Assembly: GCA_015680905.1 (NCBI GenBank)
Contig: CM027383.1
Coordinates: forward strand, 83,361,001-83,425,000
From: Coptis chinensis
Taxonomy: Eukaryota; Streptophyta; Magnoliopsida; Ranunculales; Ranunculaceae
Length of the DNA stretch: 64,000 nt
Direction of reading: 5' to 3'
Part shown: positions 1 through 10,541 of the stretch, in pieces
How positions within the stretch are numbered: position 1 is the stretch's first letter
How the letters are laid out: every line of letters starts with the position of its first letter
The notes under the pieces: model-generated
Databases searched by the model: none
Told to the model about the DNA's origin: nothing
Seen by the model: the letters and a program-made list of their open reading frames with translations, nothing else
Translations under genes and position numbers: made by a program

Positions 1-320
1 TCCCAGGAAGTCACCCATCCTTGAATTATTCCCACTAAAGCACGCTTAAATGTGGTTTTTCCACAAACCCTACAGCCAAACAATCTGGAAAAAGGTTTTG
101 ACCTTAGGATGTAGATGATCAATTAAATTACTTATGCCCTAGATCTTGAACATTTTCCGAGGCAGTAAGAATGTATACCTGGTGCCACCCTCACTCCACA
201 GGATAGGCACCTTTCAGTATGGGACAATACATTCTCTGCACTTTAGGAGAGACTTGTCCACGGCTTCGATACAATTTTGTAACGATCGGCCTGATCATCC
301 TAATACGACGATACTATCCC
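1..320 (-). mobile_element. Partial 5S-derived (Cassandra-like) LTR, degraded
   Basis: Read on the minus strand, the first 60 bases resemble the 3' half of plant 5S rRNA: TCCCAGGAAGTCACCCATCC is the complement of the GGGTGACCTCCTGGGA end, and AAGCACGCTTAA is the complement of TTAAGCGTGCTT. The following ~250 bases are a diverged version of the LTR at 342-729, sharing ACAATCTGGAAAA, GATCAATTA, TTATGCCC and the TGGTGCCACCC segment. The copy is cut by the window edge. Confidence 0.55.
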
Positions 321-341
321 CACTTAGTCACTAAAAACATT

Positions 342-729
342 TGACAGTGTGAGATTTTGACTCCAGACAAATGCTTCCCAGGAGGTCACCCATCCTTGGT
401 CATTATATTACTCTTATTGAAATACGCTTAACTGCGGAGTTCCAACAAATCCTGTAGTCAAACAATCTGGAAAAGACCTAAACGTTAGGATTTAAATGAT
501 CAATTACTTATGCCCCAGATCTCGAACAACTTCCTAGGCGGCAAAATGCTTACTTGGTGGCTAGTCACCCATTTTACCCCATGAGCTAGGAGCATATTGA
601 TACCTGACGTTACCTCTCCCCATGAGATGGACGCATTTCAGTATATCCCCCATGGGATATTACATCAGTAGTATGGGACTTAGGAGTTTCAAGAGAACTT
701 GTATTTATATAGAAGGGGGCCTTCTAACA
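342..729 (-). mobile_element. Cassandra-like TRIM LTR carrying 5S rRNA sequence
   Basis: On the minus strand this 388-bp segment starts TGTTAGAAGG, a common start for plant TRIM LTRs, and ends CACACTGTCA, so it has TG...CA termini. The complement of 374-443 matches the 3' half of 5S rRNA, with CTTCCCAGGAGGTCACCCAT and ACGCTTAACTGCGGAGTTC. Cassandra elements are the known plant TRIMs with 5S sequence in sense orientation inside the LTR. An identically sized copy lies at 3775-4162. I did not find a PBS or a clear second LTR, so it may be a solo or broken copy. Confidence 0.6.
374..443 (-). pseudogene. 5S rRNA-like segment inside the LTR
   Basis: The block is the reverse complement of the 3' part of plant 5S rRNA, including the GGGTGACCTCCTGGGAAG end and the AAGCGT region that belongs to the internal Pol III promoter. 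The 5' part of 5S is not recognisable, so this is not a functional 5S gene. Weak Pol III activity, as reported for Cassandra, cannot be judged from sequence. Confidence 0.6.
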
Positions 730-1324
730 TTAGATGTTTTGCTAAATTTTCACTTTATGCGATTATAAATATTGTTTATTCTATGGCAAAGGGCAAGATG
801 ATACTACGTTAACATCTTTGTTCATTGCTCATTTAATTTGCACAAGCTCTTTGATGATATATGTTGTTTGTATTCGCGCGTGTCTCCGGAAAATTCGGCC
901 TATAATGTGTTTTCTATCCTGCTGTGCACTCAATACAAGTATTAAATACAAGTCTCAAAGTAGATAAATGATTTTCCATGCACTTTGACTAGTTTGGGAC
1001 CCCATTTTTAGTAAATTAAAGGTGTTGTGGGCAGTTAAATCTTTAACTAGGATATCCGTGTCATTTTAAGATGTTTTCAGAAGGTATTGTTGTTGGTTGG
1101 ACTTGGACACTGAAATGTTTAAAGAAAATATAGTCATTAGTAATTTAGAAGTATAGAAATAAACGAGCCATTGATGACCCCCTAGAACAACTACAAATAA
1201 AGAATATTTCCTTTCAACAACAAGAAAAAACCGGGCACAAAACGACAAATCAACTTTGAATTATGGCTACAGGGCAAAAGGTAATTTGAATTATAGTTGT
1301 AAAACAAAGTTAAAGTGTCTATGT

Positions 1325-1515
1325 AGCTCGGCTATTTTACACTGTGATGATAGTATTAGAGCTTATCGAGCCGAGATTCATCCTGCTAGTTTATTAAGCG
1401 AGCTATAATATGGGCTCAAGCTTGGTTCATTTAGTTAAATGAATGTGCTTGGGCCGAGCTTAAACGAACTAAGCCGGAGCTGAACTCAAGCTACTTGGCT
1501 CAAATTCTGCCCCTA
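1325..1515. mobile_element. Half of a hAT-like MITE (GAGCCGAGCTC-rich), copy 1
   Basis: This stretch is colinear with the reverse complement of one half of the MITE at 34239-34575. It runs CTCGGCTATTTTACACTG, then AGCTTATCGAGCCGAG, AGTTAAATGAATG and TTGGCTCAAATTCTGCCCCTA. The last part corresponds to the terminal GGCTCAAATTCCACCCTTA of the complete element. Only one terminus is present, so it is truncated at the middle of the element. Confidence 0.6.
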
Positions 1516-2134
1516 GTCTTTGCATATGTTTTTTGGAAATGTTTGAATAAACACTGTGTTCATGCACAAACCATTTTGCATACACAATTTTATGGAGACA
1601 CAAAGTAAAAGGCACATGAACTGTCCACTATGCATGAATACACATGCATGCACAGTCCTATTTGCATATATAAACAATTTTTTTTTCTTGCATGTTCACA
1701 TCTTATTGGTATGTTCATTAATATCTAAAATTGTACGTGCAAAATTGCATTCTAGGTAACTATTTCTTATAGATTTTTTGCTTGAATCTGAAAATAATTT
1801 GATAAATTTACAAATTAATGTAAAAGTTTAATTTTAATATGGTTTAGTTTAGAAAATTTTAGTTATGAGCTATGACTCATCCTCATTTGGAATTTTATTT
1901 ATGTTGGTAACATTTTTTTTTCTTTTGTCATTTTTTTTTCAAAATTTTGGATACTTTTGAACTATGGTCATTCGCACAATCTGAAAGTTGCAGGGTTTTC
2001 TTTCCTTTCAATTGTATATTCTCACCACAATACCAATTTGAAATACTCTACAATTTTGTGTTATATAGTATAGTCTTGAAATTGTATAATATTGAGGAAT
2101 TTGCACGATACTGTTATGGAACATTTATTAGAAA

Positions 2135-2136
<2 letters not shown>

Positions 2137-2175
<39 letters not shown>
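2137..2175. repeat. (GA)n microsatellite
   Basis: An uninterrupted GA dinucleotide run of about 39 bp in copy 1 of the duplication. The duplicate run lies at 5544-5574 and is shorter, which is ordinary slippage. Confidence 0.95.
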
Positions 2176-2177
<2 letters not shown>

Positions 2178-2763
2178 GAAAACGTATACTTATCCGAAGA
2201 GTGAGAAAATGGGAGAAATTAGTGAAGCTAGCTAACTGAATTGTTTGATGAACTGATCATCTAAGAGCATGTCCAAAATTCAATACCAAATGGCAAAATA
2301 TTCATCGTCTTGCCGTGTAGCCATTTAGAAACCATTTCAACTTTTTTTCGAATGGAAAACTTCATGTTGTTTACATTAATTATTTGGGTTTGCACCAAAT
2401 TTAATTATTACAATTACTTTCAATTTTGAAATTAGGGAGACATAGAATTGTGAGTTAGTAAACATTTAAAGACGTTACTTTGTCAATTCACATTAAAAGC
2501 TTATAACAATTCTTTGCTAACAATATTTTGGTTGTGTTGTACGTTTCTTTTCCCACACCGGTGTATTCTTTGTTTTGTGAATAATATAATTGTATCTCTT
2601 TAGTAATTTTCTATTAATAATTCAATTTAGAGGAAAATGTCTTCCACAAAGGGACAAACTAAACGAATTGAGTGTATATGTGAAAAGATATGTATAAGAT
2701 CTATAGAGAATTAAAAGTAATTCTAGCTTATTACATTATTCCAATGAAAAAAAAAATATAATC

Positions 2764-3057
2764 TTGTATTCCAATTCAACATTTTCCAAAAAGCCACAAC
2801 AAAAGACCACATTTAAATTGCTCCTTGGGAATGCAACATGTCTCTATGTTCCCATAGCAACATTTAGTCAATGCCCCATGCGCATAGTTAAAAGACAATA
2901 TAACGAGGACTGTGAACGTGTGTCTAATCGTTCTCCGAAGGCATTCCATTTTCTGCATTATAGTATGGCTTATTTTGATGTACTGTTGAGACTTTTAATT
3001 GCAGTCTATCTCCTAAAAATGAGTACAATATTTATGGTTTGTTTTTGTGTGATGTAA
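2764..3057. other. Unusually conserved block between the duplicate copies (copy 1)
   Basis: Compared with 6162-6455, this ~290-bp block has only about three substitutions, whereas neighbouring stretches differ at several percent. A 97-codon frame is open on the plus strand and a 60-codon frame on the minus strand. All three changes alter the plus-strand protein (Leu/Pro, Ile/Val, Glu/Lys), so protein constraint is not supported. I recognise no domain. Gene conversion or a recently shared fragment are alternatives. Confidence 0.4.
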
Positions 3058-3774
3058 TCGCTTTGACTTTATAGATACATGTTAGTACATTTTGGAACGT
3101 TTCTATATATTTATTTTTTGATTCATAACGACTTTAATTTATCATTATATCGACATTTAATTATAATTAACGCTAAACAAGGGGAGAGAGAGAGAGATGG
3201 GAAAATATTTGAAAGCTTATCAAACAACCATGAAATGCTCCAATAGACAAACATTAGTTGTGGAAACTAGTTTTCTTCACTTATAATCTCACTTTGTGCC
3301 CTTCATCATTCCCTCATTTGCATGTTCTTTTAAGTTCATGGAGATTTTTATAATCTACCACGATGGCATTTGCAACAATACTAATGCAAAAGGAACCCAA
3401 TATATATATCGCGTTGAAGACACTAATGAGTACAAAAATTGTAATGTCGGTAGCTCAAGGAATATTGTGGAGTAAAGGAAATGTCTTCATCAATTGATGT
3501 TACAAGCCACTTTAACCTACTACCTTGAGGTTAAACAATCCAAAAAGGTCTCATGGGGACTATCCACATTTAGTCACAGCGGGGATAGGCACCAGCTAAA
3601 CAATCCGAAAAAAAGGTTCGGCGTTATGGGACATTAAACATTCATCTTGAACTTTAGGAGAATGAGTCATCCCACGGGATAGGCACCTTTGATGGGACAA
3701 TTTTTAACGTCATTGGCTTTGATCATTTTAACGACGCCGATCATCCTATCCCCACTACTACTTCGAAAGACATT

Positions 3775-4162
3775 TGACAGTGTGAGATTTTGACACCAGA
3801 CAACTGCTTCCCAGGAGGTCACCCATCCTTGGTCATTATATTACTCTTACTGAAACACGCTTAACTGTGGAGTTCCCACAAATGCTACAACCAAACAATC
3901 TGGAAAAGACCTCAACGTTAGGATTTAAATGATCAATTACTTATGCCCTAGATCTTGACAACTTCCTAGGCGGCAAAATGCTTACTTGGTGGCTGGTGCC
4001 ACCCCTTTTACCCCATGAGCTAGGAGCATATTAATACCTGACGCTACCTCTCCCCCGAGATGGACGCATTTCAGTATATCCCCCATGGGATATTACATCA
4101 GTAGTGTGGGACTTAGGAGTTTCAAGAGAACTCGTACTTATATCCAAGAGGGCCTTCTAACA
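3775..4162 (-). mobile_element. Second Cassandra-like LTR copy with 5S sequence
   Basis: This is also exactly 388 bp, with the same TGTTAGAAGG start and CACTGTCA end on the minus strand. The 5S-like portion is 3805-3876, with GTGGAGTTCCC where the first copy has GCGGAGTTCC. It is the duplicate of 342-729 within the 3.4-kb tandem duplication. Upstream, 3530-3770 holds a degraded remnant comparable to 60-340. Confidence 0.6.
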
Positions 4163-4730
4163 TTAGATGTTTTGCTAAATTTTTACTTTACGGAATTATA
4201 AATATTGCTTACTCTATGGCCAAGGGCAAGATGATACTACATTAACATCTTTGTTCAATGCTCATTTAATTTGCACAAGCTCTTTGATGATATATGTCGT
4301 TTGTATTCGTGTGTGTCTTCGGAAAATTCGGCCTATAATGTTTTTCTATCTCGATGTGCACTCAATACAAGTGTCAAAGCAAATAAATGATTTTCCATGC
4401 ACTTTGACTAGTTTGGGACCCCATTCTTAGTAAATTAAAGGTGTTGTGAGCAGTTAAATCTTCAACCAGGATATCTTTGTCATTTTAAGATGTTTTCAGA
4501 AGGGATTGTTGTTGGTTGGACTTGGACACTTAAATGTTAAAGAAAATATAGTCATTAGTAATTTAGTAGTATAGAAAGAAACGAGCCATTGATGACCCCC
4601 TAGAACAACTGCAAATAAAGAATATTTCCTTCCAACAACAAGAAAAAACCGGGCACAACTTTGAATTATGGCTACAGGGGCAAAAGGTAATTTGAATTAT
4701 AGTTGTATGACAAAGTCAAAGTGTCTAAGT

Positions 4731-4922
4731 AGCTCGGCTATTTTACACTGTGATGATAATATTCGAGCTTACCGAGCCGAGCTTCATCCTGCTCGTTTAT
4801 TAAGTGAGCTATAATATGGGCTCAAGCTTGGTTCAATTAGTTAAATGAACGAGTTTGAACCGAGCTTAAACGAACCAAGCCAGAGTCGAACCCGTGCTAG
4901 TTGGCTCAAATTCCGCCCCTAG
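4731..4922. mobile_element. Half of a hAT-like MITE, copy 2
   Basis: This is the tandem-duplicated counterpart of 1325-1515, ending TTGGCTCAAATTCCGCCCCTAG. It has the same truncation point at AGCTCGGCTATTTTACACTG, so the truncation predates the 3.4-kb duplication. Confidence 0.6.
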
Positions 4923-5539
4923 TCTTTGCATATGTTTTTTGAAAATGTTTGAATAAACACTGCGTTTATGCACAAACCATTTTGCATACACAATTTTATG
5001 AAGACACAAAGTAAAAGGCACATGCACTGTCCATTATGCATGAATACACATGCATGCATAGTCCTATTTGCATATATAAACAATATTGTTTTTTTTTGTG
5101 TGTTCACATGTTATTGGCATGTTCATTAATATCTAAAATTGTATGTGCTAAATTGCATTCTAGGTAACTATTTCTTATAGATTTTTCCTTGAATATGAAA
5201 ATAATTTGATAAATTTACAAATTAATGTAAAAGTTTAGATTTTAATTTGGTTTAGTTTAGAAAATTGTAGTTATGAGCTATGACTCAATCTCATTTGGAA
5301 TTTGATTTATGTTGGTAACATTTTTTTTTTCTTTTGTCATTTTTTTTCAAAATTTCCGATATTTTTGAACTATGGTCATTGGCACAGTTTGAAAGTTGTA
5401 GGTTTTTCTTTCCTTTCAAGTGTATATTCTCACCACAATATCCATTTGAAATACTCTACAATTTTGTGTTATATAGTATAGTCTTGAAATTGTAAAATAT
5501 TGGGGAATTTGCACGATACTGTTATGGAATATTTATTAG

Positions 5540-5543
<4 letters not shown>

Positions 5544-5574
<31 letters not shown>
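5544..5574. repeat. (GA)n microsatellite
   Basis: GA dinucleotide run of about 31 bp, the counterpart of 2137-2175 in copy 2. Confidence 0.95.
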
Positions 5575-5576
<2 letters not shown>

Positions 5577-6161
5577 GAAAATGTATACTTATACAAAGAG
5601 TGAGAAAATGGGAGAAATTAGTGAAGCTAGCTAATTGAATCATTTGATGAGCTGATCGTCTAAGAGCATGTCCAAAATTCAATACCAAATGGCAAAAAAG
5701 TCATCGTCTTGCCGTGTAGCTATTTAAAAACGATTTCAACTTTTTTTCGAATGGAAAACTTCATGTCGTTTACATTATTTATTTGGGTTTGCACCAAATT
5801 TAATTATTACAATTACTTTCAGTTTTGAAATTAGGGAGACATAGAATTGCGAGTTAGTAAACATTTAAAGACGTTACTTTGTCAATTCACATTAAAAGCT
5901 TATAACAATTCTTTGCTAACAATATTTTCGTTGTGTTGTATGTTTCTTTTCCCACACTTGTTTATTCTTTGTTTTGTGAATAATATAATTGTTTCTCTTT
6001 AGTAATTTTTATTAATAATTCAATTTAGAGGAAAATGTCTTCGACAATGGCACAAACTAAACGAATTGAGTGTCTATGTGAAAAGATGTGTATAAGATCT
6101 ATTGAAAGTTGAAAGTCATTCTAGCTTATTACATTATTCCAATGAAAAAAAATATATAATC

Positions 6162-6455
6162 TTGTATTCCAATTCAACATTTTCCAAAAAGCCACAACAA
6201 AAGACCACATTTAAATTGCTCCCTGGGAATGCAACATGTCTCTATGTTCCCGTAGCAACATTTAGTCAATGCCCCATGCGCATAGTTAAAAGACAATATA
6301 ACAAGGACTGTGAACGTGTGTCTAATCGTTCTCCGAAGGCATTCCATTTTCTGCATTATAGTATGGCTTATTTTGATGTACTGTTGAGACTTTTAATTGC
6401 AGTCTATCTCCTAAAAATGAGTACAATATTTATGGTTTGTTTTTGTGTGATGTAA
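6162..6455. other. Unusually conserved block between the duplicate copies (copy 2)
   Basis: Counterpart of 2764-3057. The open plus-strand frame extends upstream to 6102 here. No recognised product. Confidence 0.4.
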
Positions 6456-6916
6456 TCATTTTGACTTTATAGATACATGTTAGTACGTTTTGGAACATTT
6501 CTATATATTTATTTTTTGATCCATAACGATTTTAATTTATCATTATATCGACATTTAATTATAATTAACGCTAAACAAAGGGAGGGAGAGAGATGGGAAA
6601 ATATTTGAAAACTTATCAAACAACCATGAAATTCCCCAATAGATAAACATTAGTTCCAGAAACTAGTATCCTTCACTTATAATCTCACTCTATGCCTTTT
6701 ATCATTCCCTCATTTGCATGTTCTTTTAAGTTCATTGAGATATTTGTAATCTACACATTTGCGACAATACTGATGCAAAAGGAAATAATAACCAACATAT
6801 CGCGCATTTAAGATACTGTTGAGCACGGAAATTGTAATGTTGTCGACATATGCTTCTAAAGTAACTAGAAAATATATACAAGAAATACTTAACCCAAAAT
6901 ATATGCATTACATGTA

Positions 6917-7120
6917 AGAAATACTTAACCCAAAATGTACTAAAAAAATATGAGTTCAGCATTCAACAAACATCATTGGTCACAGATCAATAAATTACAA
7001 CTTAGAGAAACTTACTAGAGAAAATAATAATCACTGCCATTTCAGTACCCAAAAGCATAAAAGTGACTAAGATATACTTCGAAAGTAACTTTAAGATATG
7101 TACATTACATCCAAAAGAAA
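6917..7120. repeat. Left direct repeat flanking the palindromic array
   Basis: The stretch with CCCAAAATGTACTAAAAAA, AATTACAACTTAGAGAAACTT, AATCAC and GAAAGTAACT recurs in the same order and orientation at 9429-9680 in diverged form. The two copies bracket the 7175-9376 region. Confidence 0.65.
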
Positions 7121-7174
7121 CTTCAGGGAGAAACTCTCCAGGACAGATCGGGGGAAAAAGTAACTCTTAATTAA

Positions 7175-7206
7175 GGACACATTTTTTTTAATCACTCATA
7201 AGGACC
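7175..7206. repeat. Left inverted repeat of the array-bearing segment
   Basis: Its reverse complement (GGTCCTTATGAGTGATT followed by an A-run) resembles GTCCTTGAGAGTGATTAAA at 9348-9376. A further partial match, TGTCCTTATGAGTTATTTTC, lies at about 9288-9307. These could be the termini of a transposon that contains the array. Confidence 0.4.
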
Positions 7207-7342
7207 GGGTAGATGAAAGGTCAAGTATATCCTTGACACAAAATTAAAAGCAACTCGAGTAGATGAAAGGTCAAGTATACCCTTAATGCGAAATAATAAA
7301 CTGCCTGGCCCAACCGAAACGACCCAGTGTATATAGTATGAA

Positions 7343-9229
7343 CAATCATTGTTCATAACTATTTAGTGTATGAACAATGATTGTTCATACCTCATCATGA
7401 GCTATGAACAATCATTGTCCATACTTATTTGGGGTATGAACAATCACTATTTGTATGAACATTCATTGTTCATACCTATTTGGGGTATGAACAATAACCG
7501 TTCATACCTCAAGATAATATATGATCAATGATCAATAAGAACGCCTATTAAAGTATGATTGATTGTTCATACCTATTTGGGGTATGAACAATGAATGTTC
7601 ATGCCTCAATATAATGTATGATCAGTAAGAACACCTATTGGAGTATGAACAATCATTGTTCCTCAACATAATATATGATCAGTAAAAACACTCATTATTC
7701 ATATCTATTTAGGACATAGTACAAAATATTGGGATATGAGTATTTATCGATACTCAATTTCTTGATATGTATCGTGGATATATCCTTCTCTTTGGGGATA
7801 TTTTATACTGTTTCACATGCAAATATCGTGGATATATCCAAAATATCAACAAATATCATGGATATTATGGATATTTCACGATATATCTTTTGTATTTATT
7901 TAAAATATAATGGTAAATATTAAATAAAATTGTTACCTACACAAAATATGACCAAATATCTCTTAATATCGCAATATATCTCCAAATATCATAAATATCG
8001 TTGAAATCATCGAAATATCGCTGACATTTGCAGTCTCATATACCTCGATAGATATCGCGATATTTTTATATCTATTGTTGAAATCTCGATAGATATCAAG
8101 ATATTTCACGATATATCGTGATATTTTGTACTATGATTTGGGGTATGAACAATCAATGTTCATATCTCAATATAATGTATGATCACTAAGAATACCTATT
8201 GGAGTATGAACAATTATTGTTCATATCTATTTGGGGTATGAACAATCATTATTCATATGAACAATCATTCTTCTTACTGATCATACATTATGTGATATAT
8301 GAACAATATGAACACTTATTGGATTATGAACAGTAAGAACATCTATTGGAATATGAAGGGTATGAATCATTGTTCATACCTCAACATGAGCTATGAACAC
8401 TCATTGTTCATACTATTCATACATCAACATAATGTATGATCAATAAAAACACTTATTGGAGTATGAACAATCACTGTTCACACCTCAACATAATGTATGA
8501 TTAGTAAAAACACCTATTGGACTAGTATGAACAATCATTGTTACTTATTTGGTATGAACAATCACTGTTCATACTTCAACATTGCATGAGCTATGAACAA
8601 TCATTGTTCATACCTATTTGGGGTATGAACAATCAATGCTCATACCTCAATATAATGTATGATCAGTAAGAACATCTATTGGAGTATGAACAATCATTGT
8701 GTATACCTCAACATGAGCTATGAACACTCATTATTGTTCATATTGTTCATATATCAACATAATGTATGATTAGTAAAAAACACTTATTGGAGTATGAACA
8801 ATCATTATTCATACCTATTTGGATTATGAACAATCACTGTTCATACATCAACATGAGCTATGAACACTCATTGTTCATACCTATTGGGGGTATGAACAAT
8901 CACCGTTCACACCTCATACTTATTTGGTCATACCTATTTGGGGTATACTTATTTGGGAGAACAATCACTGTTCATACTTCAACATGAGCTATGAACAATC
9001 ATTGTTCATACTTATTTGGGGTATGAACAATCAATATTCATACCTCAACATAATGTATGATCAGTAAGAACACATATTAAAGTATGAACAACCATTGTTT
9101 ATACCTCAACATGAGTTATGAGCAATCATTATTCATACCTCAACATATTGTATGAAGTACGTTAACCTATTTAGGTATGAACAATCAATGTTCATACATC
9201 AACATAAGGTATGAACACTCATTGTTCAT
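7343..9229. repeat. Array of palindromic TATGAACAATC repeats
   Basis: The interval holds more than twenty copies of TATGAACAATC or its complement, many as near-perfect dyads of the form GAACAATCATTGTTC. Dyads are joined by spacers of a few types: ACCTATTTGGGGTATG, CCTCAACATAATGTATGATC, AGTAAGAACACCTATTGGAG and CCTCAACATGAGC. Combined units are roughly 60-120 bp and irregularly arranged. The DNA is AT-rich with strong potential for hairpins or cruciforms. The short ORFs across it are artefacts of the repeat. A MITE at 7715-8135 splits the array. Confidence 0.85.
7715..8135. mobile_element. hAT-like MITE (CATAGTACAAAATAT termini)
   Basis: The 421-bp element starts CATAGTACAAAATATTGGGA and ends with the complement, TGATATTTTGTACTATG. 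It is flanked by an 8-bp duplication, atttagga at 7707-7714 and atttgggg at 8136-8143. The right copy equals the host array consensus, so the element inserted into an existing array. The interior is filled with GATATATC/CGATATTT palindromic motifs. An 8-bp duplication and a CA start fit hAT; no coding capacity is seen. Confidence 0.75.
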
Positions 9230-9347
9230 AGCAAAATGACTTGAAAGGGTAAAATCAGAGAATATTTATTTCAAATCCGAGCTATTTGTCCTTATGAGTT
9301 ATTTTCACTCAAAAATTGGTTTTTCGGGTTATTTACACCCGAAAATT

Positions 9348-9376
9348 GTCCTTGAGAGTGATTAAATAAAACACTA
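9348..9376. repeat. Right inverted repeat of the array-bearing segment
   Basis: GTCCTTGAGAGTGATTAAA pairs with the complement of 7175-7206. The neighbouring bases 9288-9400 contain three variants of a GAGTGATTTTCACTC-like dyad. Confidence 0.4.
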
Positions 9377-9428
9377 GTTTTGTGAGTGATTTTCACTCGC
9401 AAATGGGCCTTGGGGACCAATTTCTTGA

Positions 9429-9680
9429 AGAAACTTAGCCCAAAATGTACTAAAAAATCACAAGTTCAACATTCAACTAATATCATCTATAAGTGACATT
9501 CACATTTCTCAGTTTGTAACTCGATCACAAATCAACAAATTACAACTTAGAGAAACTTAATATCCCAAAAAATTAAAAAAGAATAAGCAATCACCACCAA
9601 TTTAGTGCAAAAAATCATATAAGTAGCTGATATATTGTTTGAAAGTAACTACCAGATTTATACATTACAGTCAAGAAAAA
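9429..9680. repeat. Right direct repeat flanking the palindromic array
   Basis: Diverged copy of 6917-7120, sharing CCCAAAATGTACTAAAAAA, AATTACAACTTAGAGAAACTT and GAAAGTAACT. It contains small insertions relative to the left copy. Confidence 0.65.
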
Positions 9681-10541
9681 ATTTACACAAAAAGTACTGA
9701 AAAAAGCACAAGTTCACTTTTCAATATGCAAGTTCTTCTAAAACACATGCTCCACAATCAATTATCTAACGCTCATTGTCAATTCAACGTATTGCATTGG
9801 AATTTCTTCTCTATTGGACAATTTACCCTTCAATTCTTGAACGTCTTCGAACTACTAAATAAAAGGAGAGAGAGATTGGGAATACCTTTTAACAAAGTTA
9901 TTACTTGACAATTTATCTTTCTTGAACGTCTTCGCTTGGAACTATGATGAGGTTTTACCATAGCCAAAACACACAAAGGTAAAACCTTTATCATTTGTTG
10001 TACTAATTTTTAAGTGTATGTAGCTAAACTAAATGATAGATGGGTTTTACATGTTGTTGAACTAACTTTTTCACATCTATAACAAAAGTGGATTTTTGTA
10101 GATGAATGATGAAGATACAAGCACAACCAAACAGAAATATGACGCAAATATTTGTTTATTCCATGTGAATTATATATAAACAAAAACTAAAAAATAGATA
10201 ATATAATTGGTTGTGAGAGATGAGTTATTCAAATGAAGAAGATAAATGTATGGAAAATGAAAATGGGAAATGGGGAAAATGGGTAACAAGAGAAGGATTA
10301 AAAAAAAGTTGAAGAAAATAAGGGAAGGTATGTGGAAAATGAACTGATAATGAGAAATGTAAGAAGAAAATGAGATATCTTGTTGTTTTCCGGCCTAACA
10401 GTTTTCCCACTCAATTTTCCTGCCCAACAATTTTCTCGCCAAATTCATTATGTCCTTCGTCACCTTACAAGTATGGGACAGACAAACTCATGTGCATTAT
10501 ATATCAAAAACTTTATTACTATTAGTTGTTTTCATGCCTAA
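9681..10541. other. Non-coding AT-rich spacer left of element A
   Basis: No recognised element or gene. Short frames on both strands show no domain. The segment ends at the 5' LTR of element A at 10542. Confidence 0.6.

Larger units (their letters stand above)
1..6850. repeat. Tandem ~3.4 kb segmental duplication (two diverged copies)
   Basis: Bases from about 290 to 3450 recur from about 3700 to 6850 with a nearly constant offset of ~3.4 kb; for example the stretch starting ATGCACAAACC is at 1562 and again at 4968. Both copies carry, in the same order, a 5S-related LTR, a CTCGGCTATTTTACACTG-containing MITE half, a (GA)n tract and a block at ~2770/6170. By eye the copies differ at roughly 4-8% of sites plus small indels. 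The left edge of copy 1 is probably outside the window, because 1-320 already contains 5S-like sequence. I see no real gene in it; the short ORFs on both strands look fortuitous. Confidence 0.85.

Noticed and set aside
374-443. Functional 5S rRNA gene
   Set aside because: Only the 3' half of 5S is recognisable, with substitutions and an internal insertion, inside an LTR-like unit.
1947-2204. 85-codon ORF with an Arg-Glu repeat tail
   Set aside because: The tail is the (GA)n microsatellite and the counterpart copy in the duplication does not keep the frame.
7343-9229. Regular repeats and spacers suggested a CRISPR-like array
   Set aside because: Eukaryotic context, spacers are themselves repeated and homologous to each other, unit length is irregular, and no cas genes exist here.
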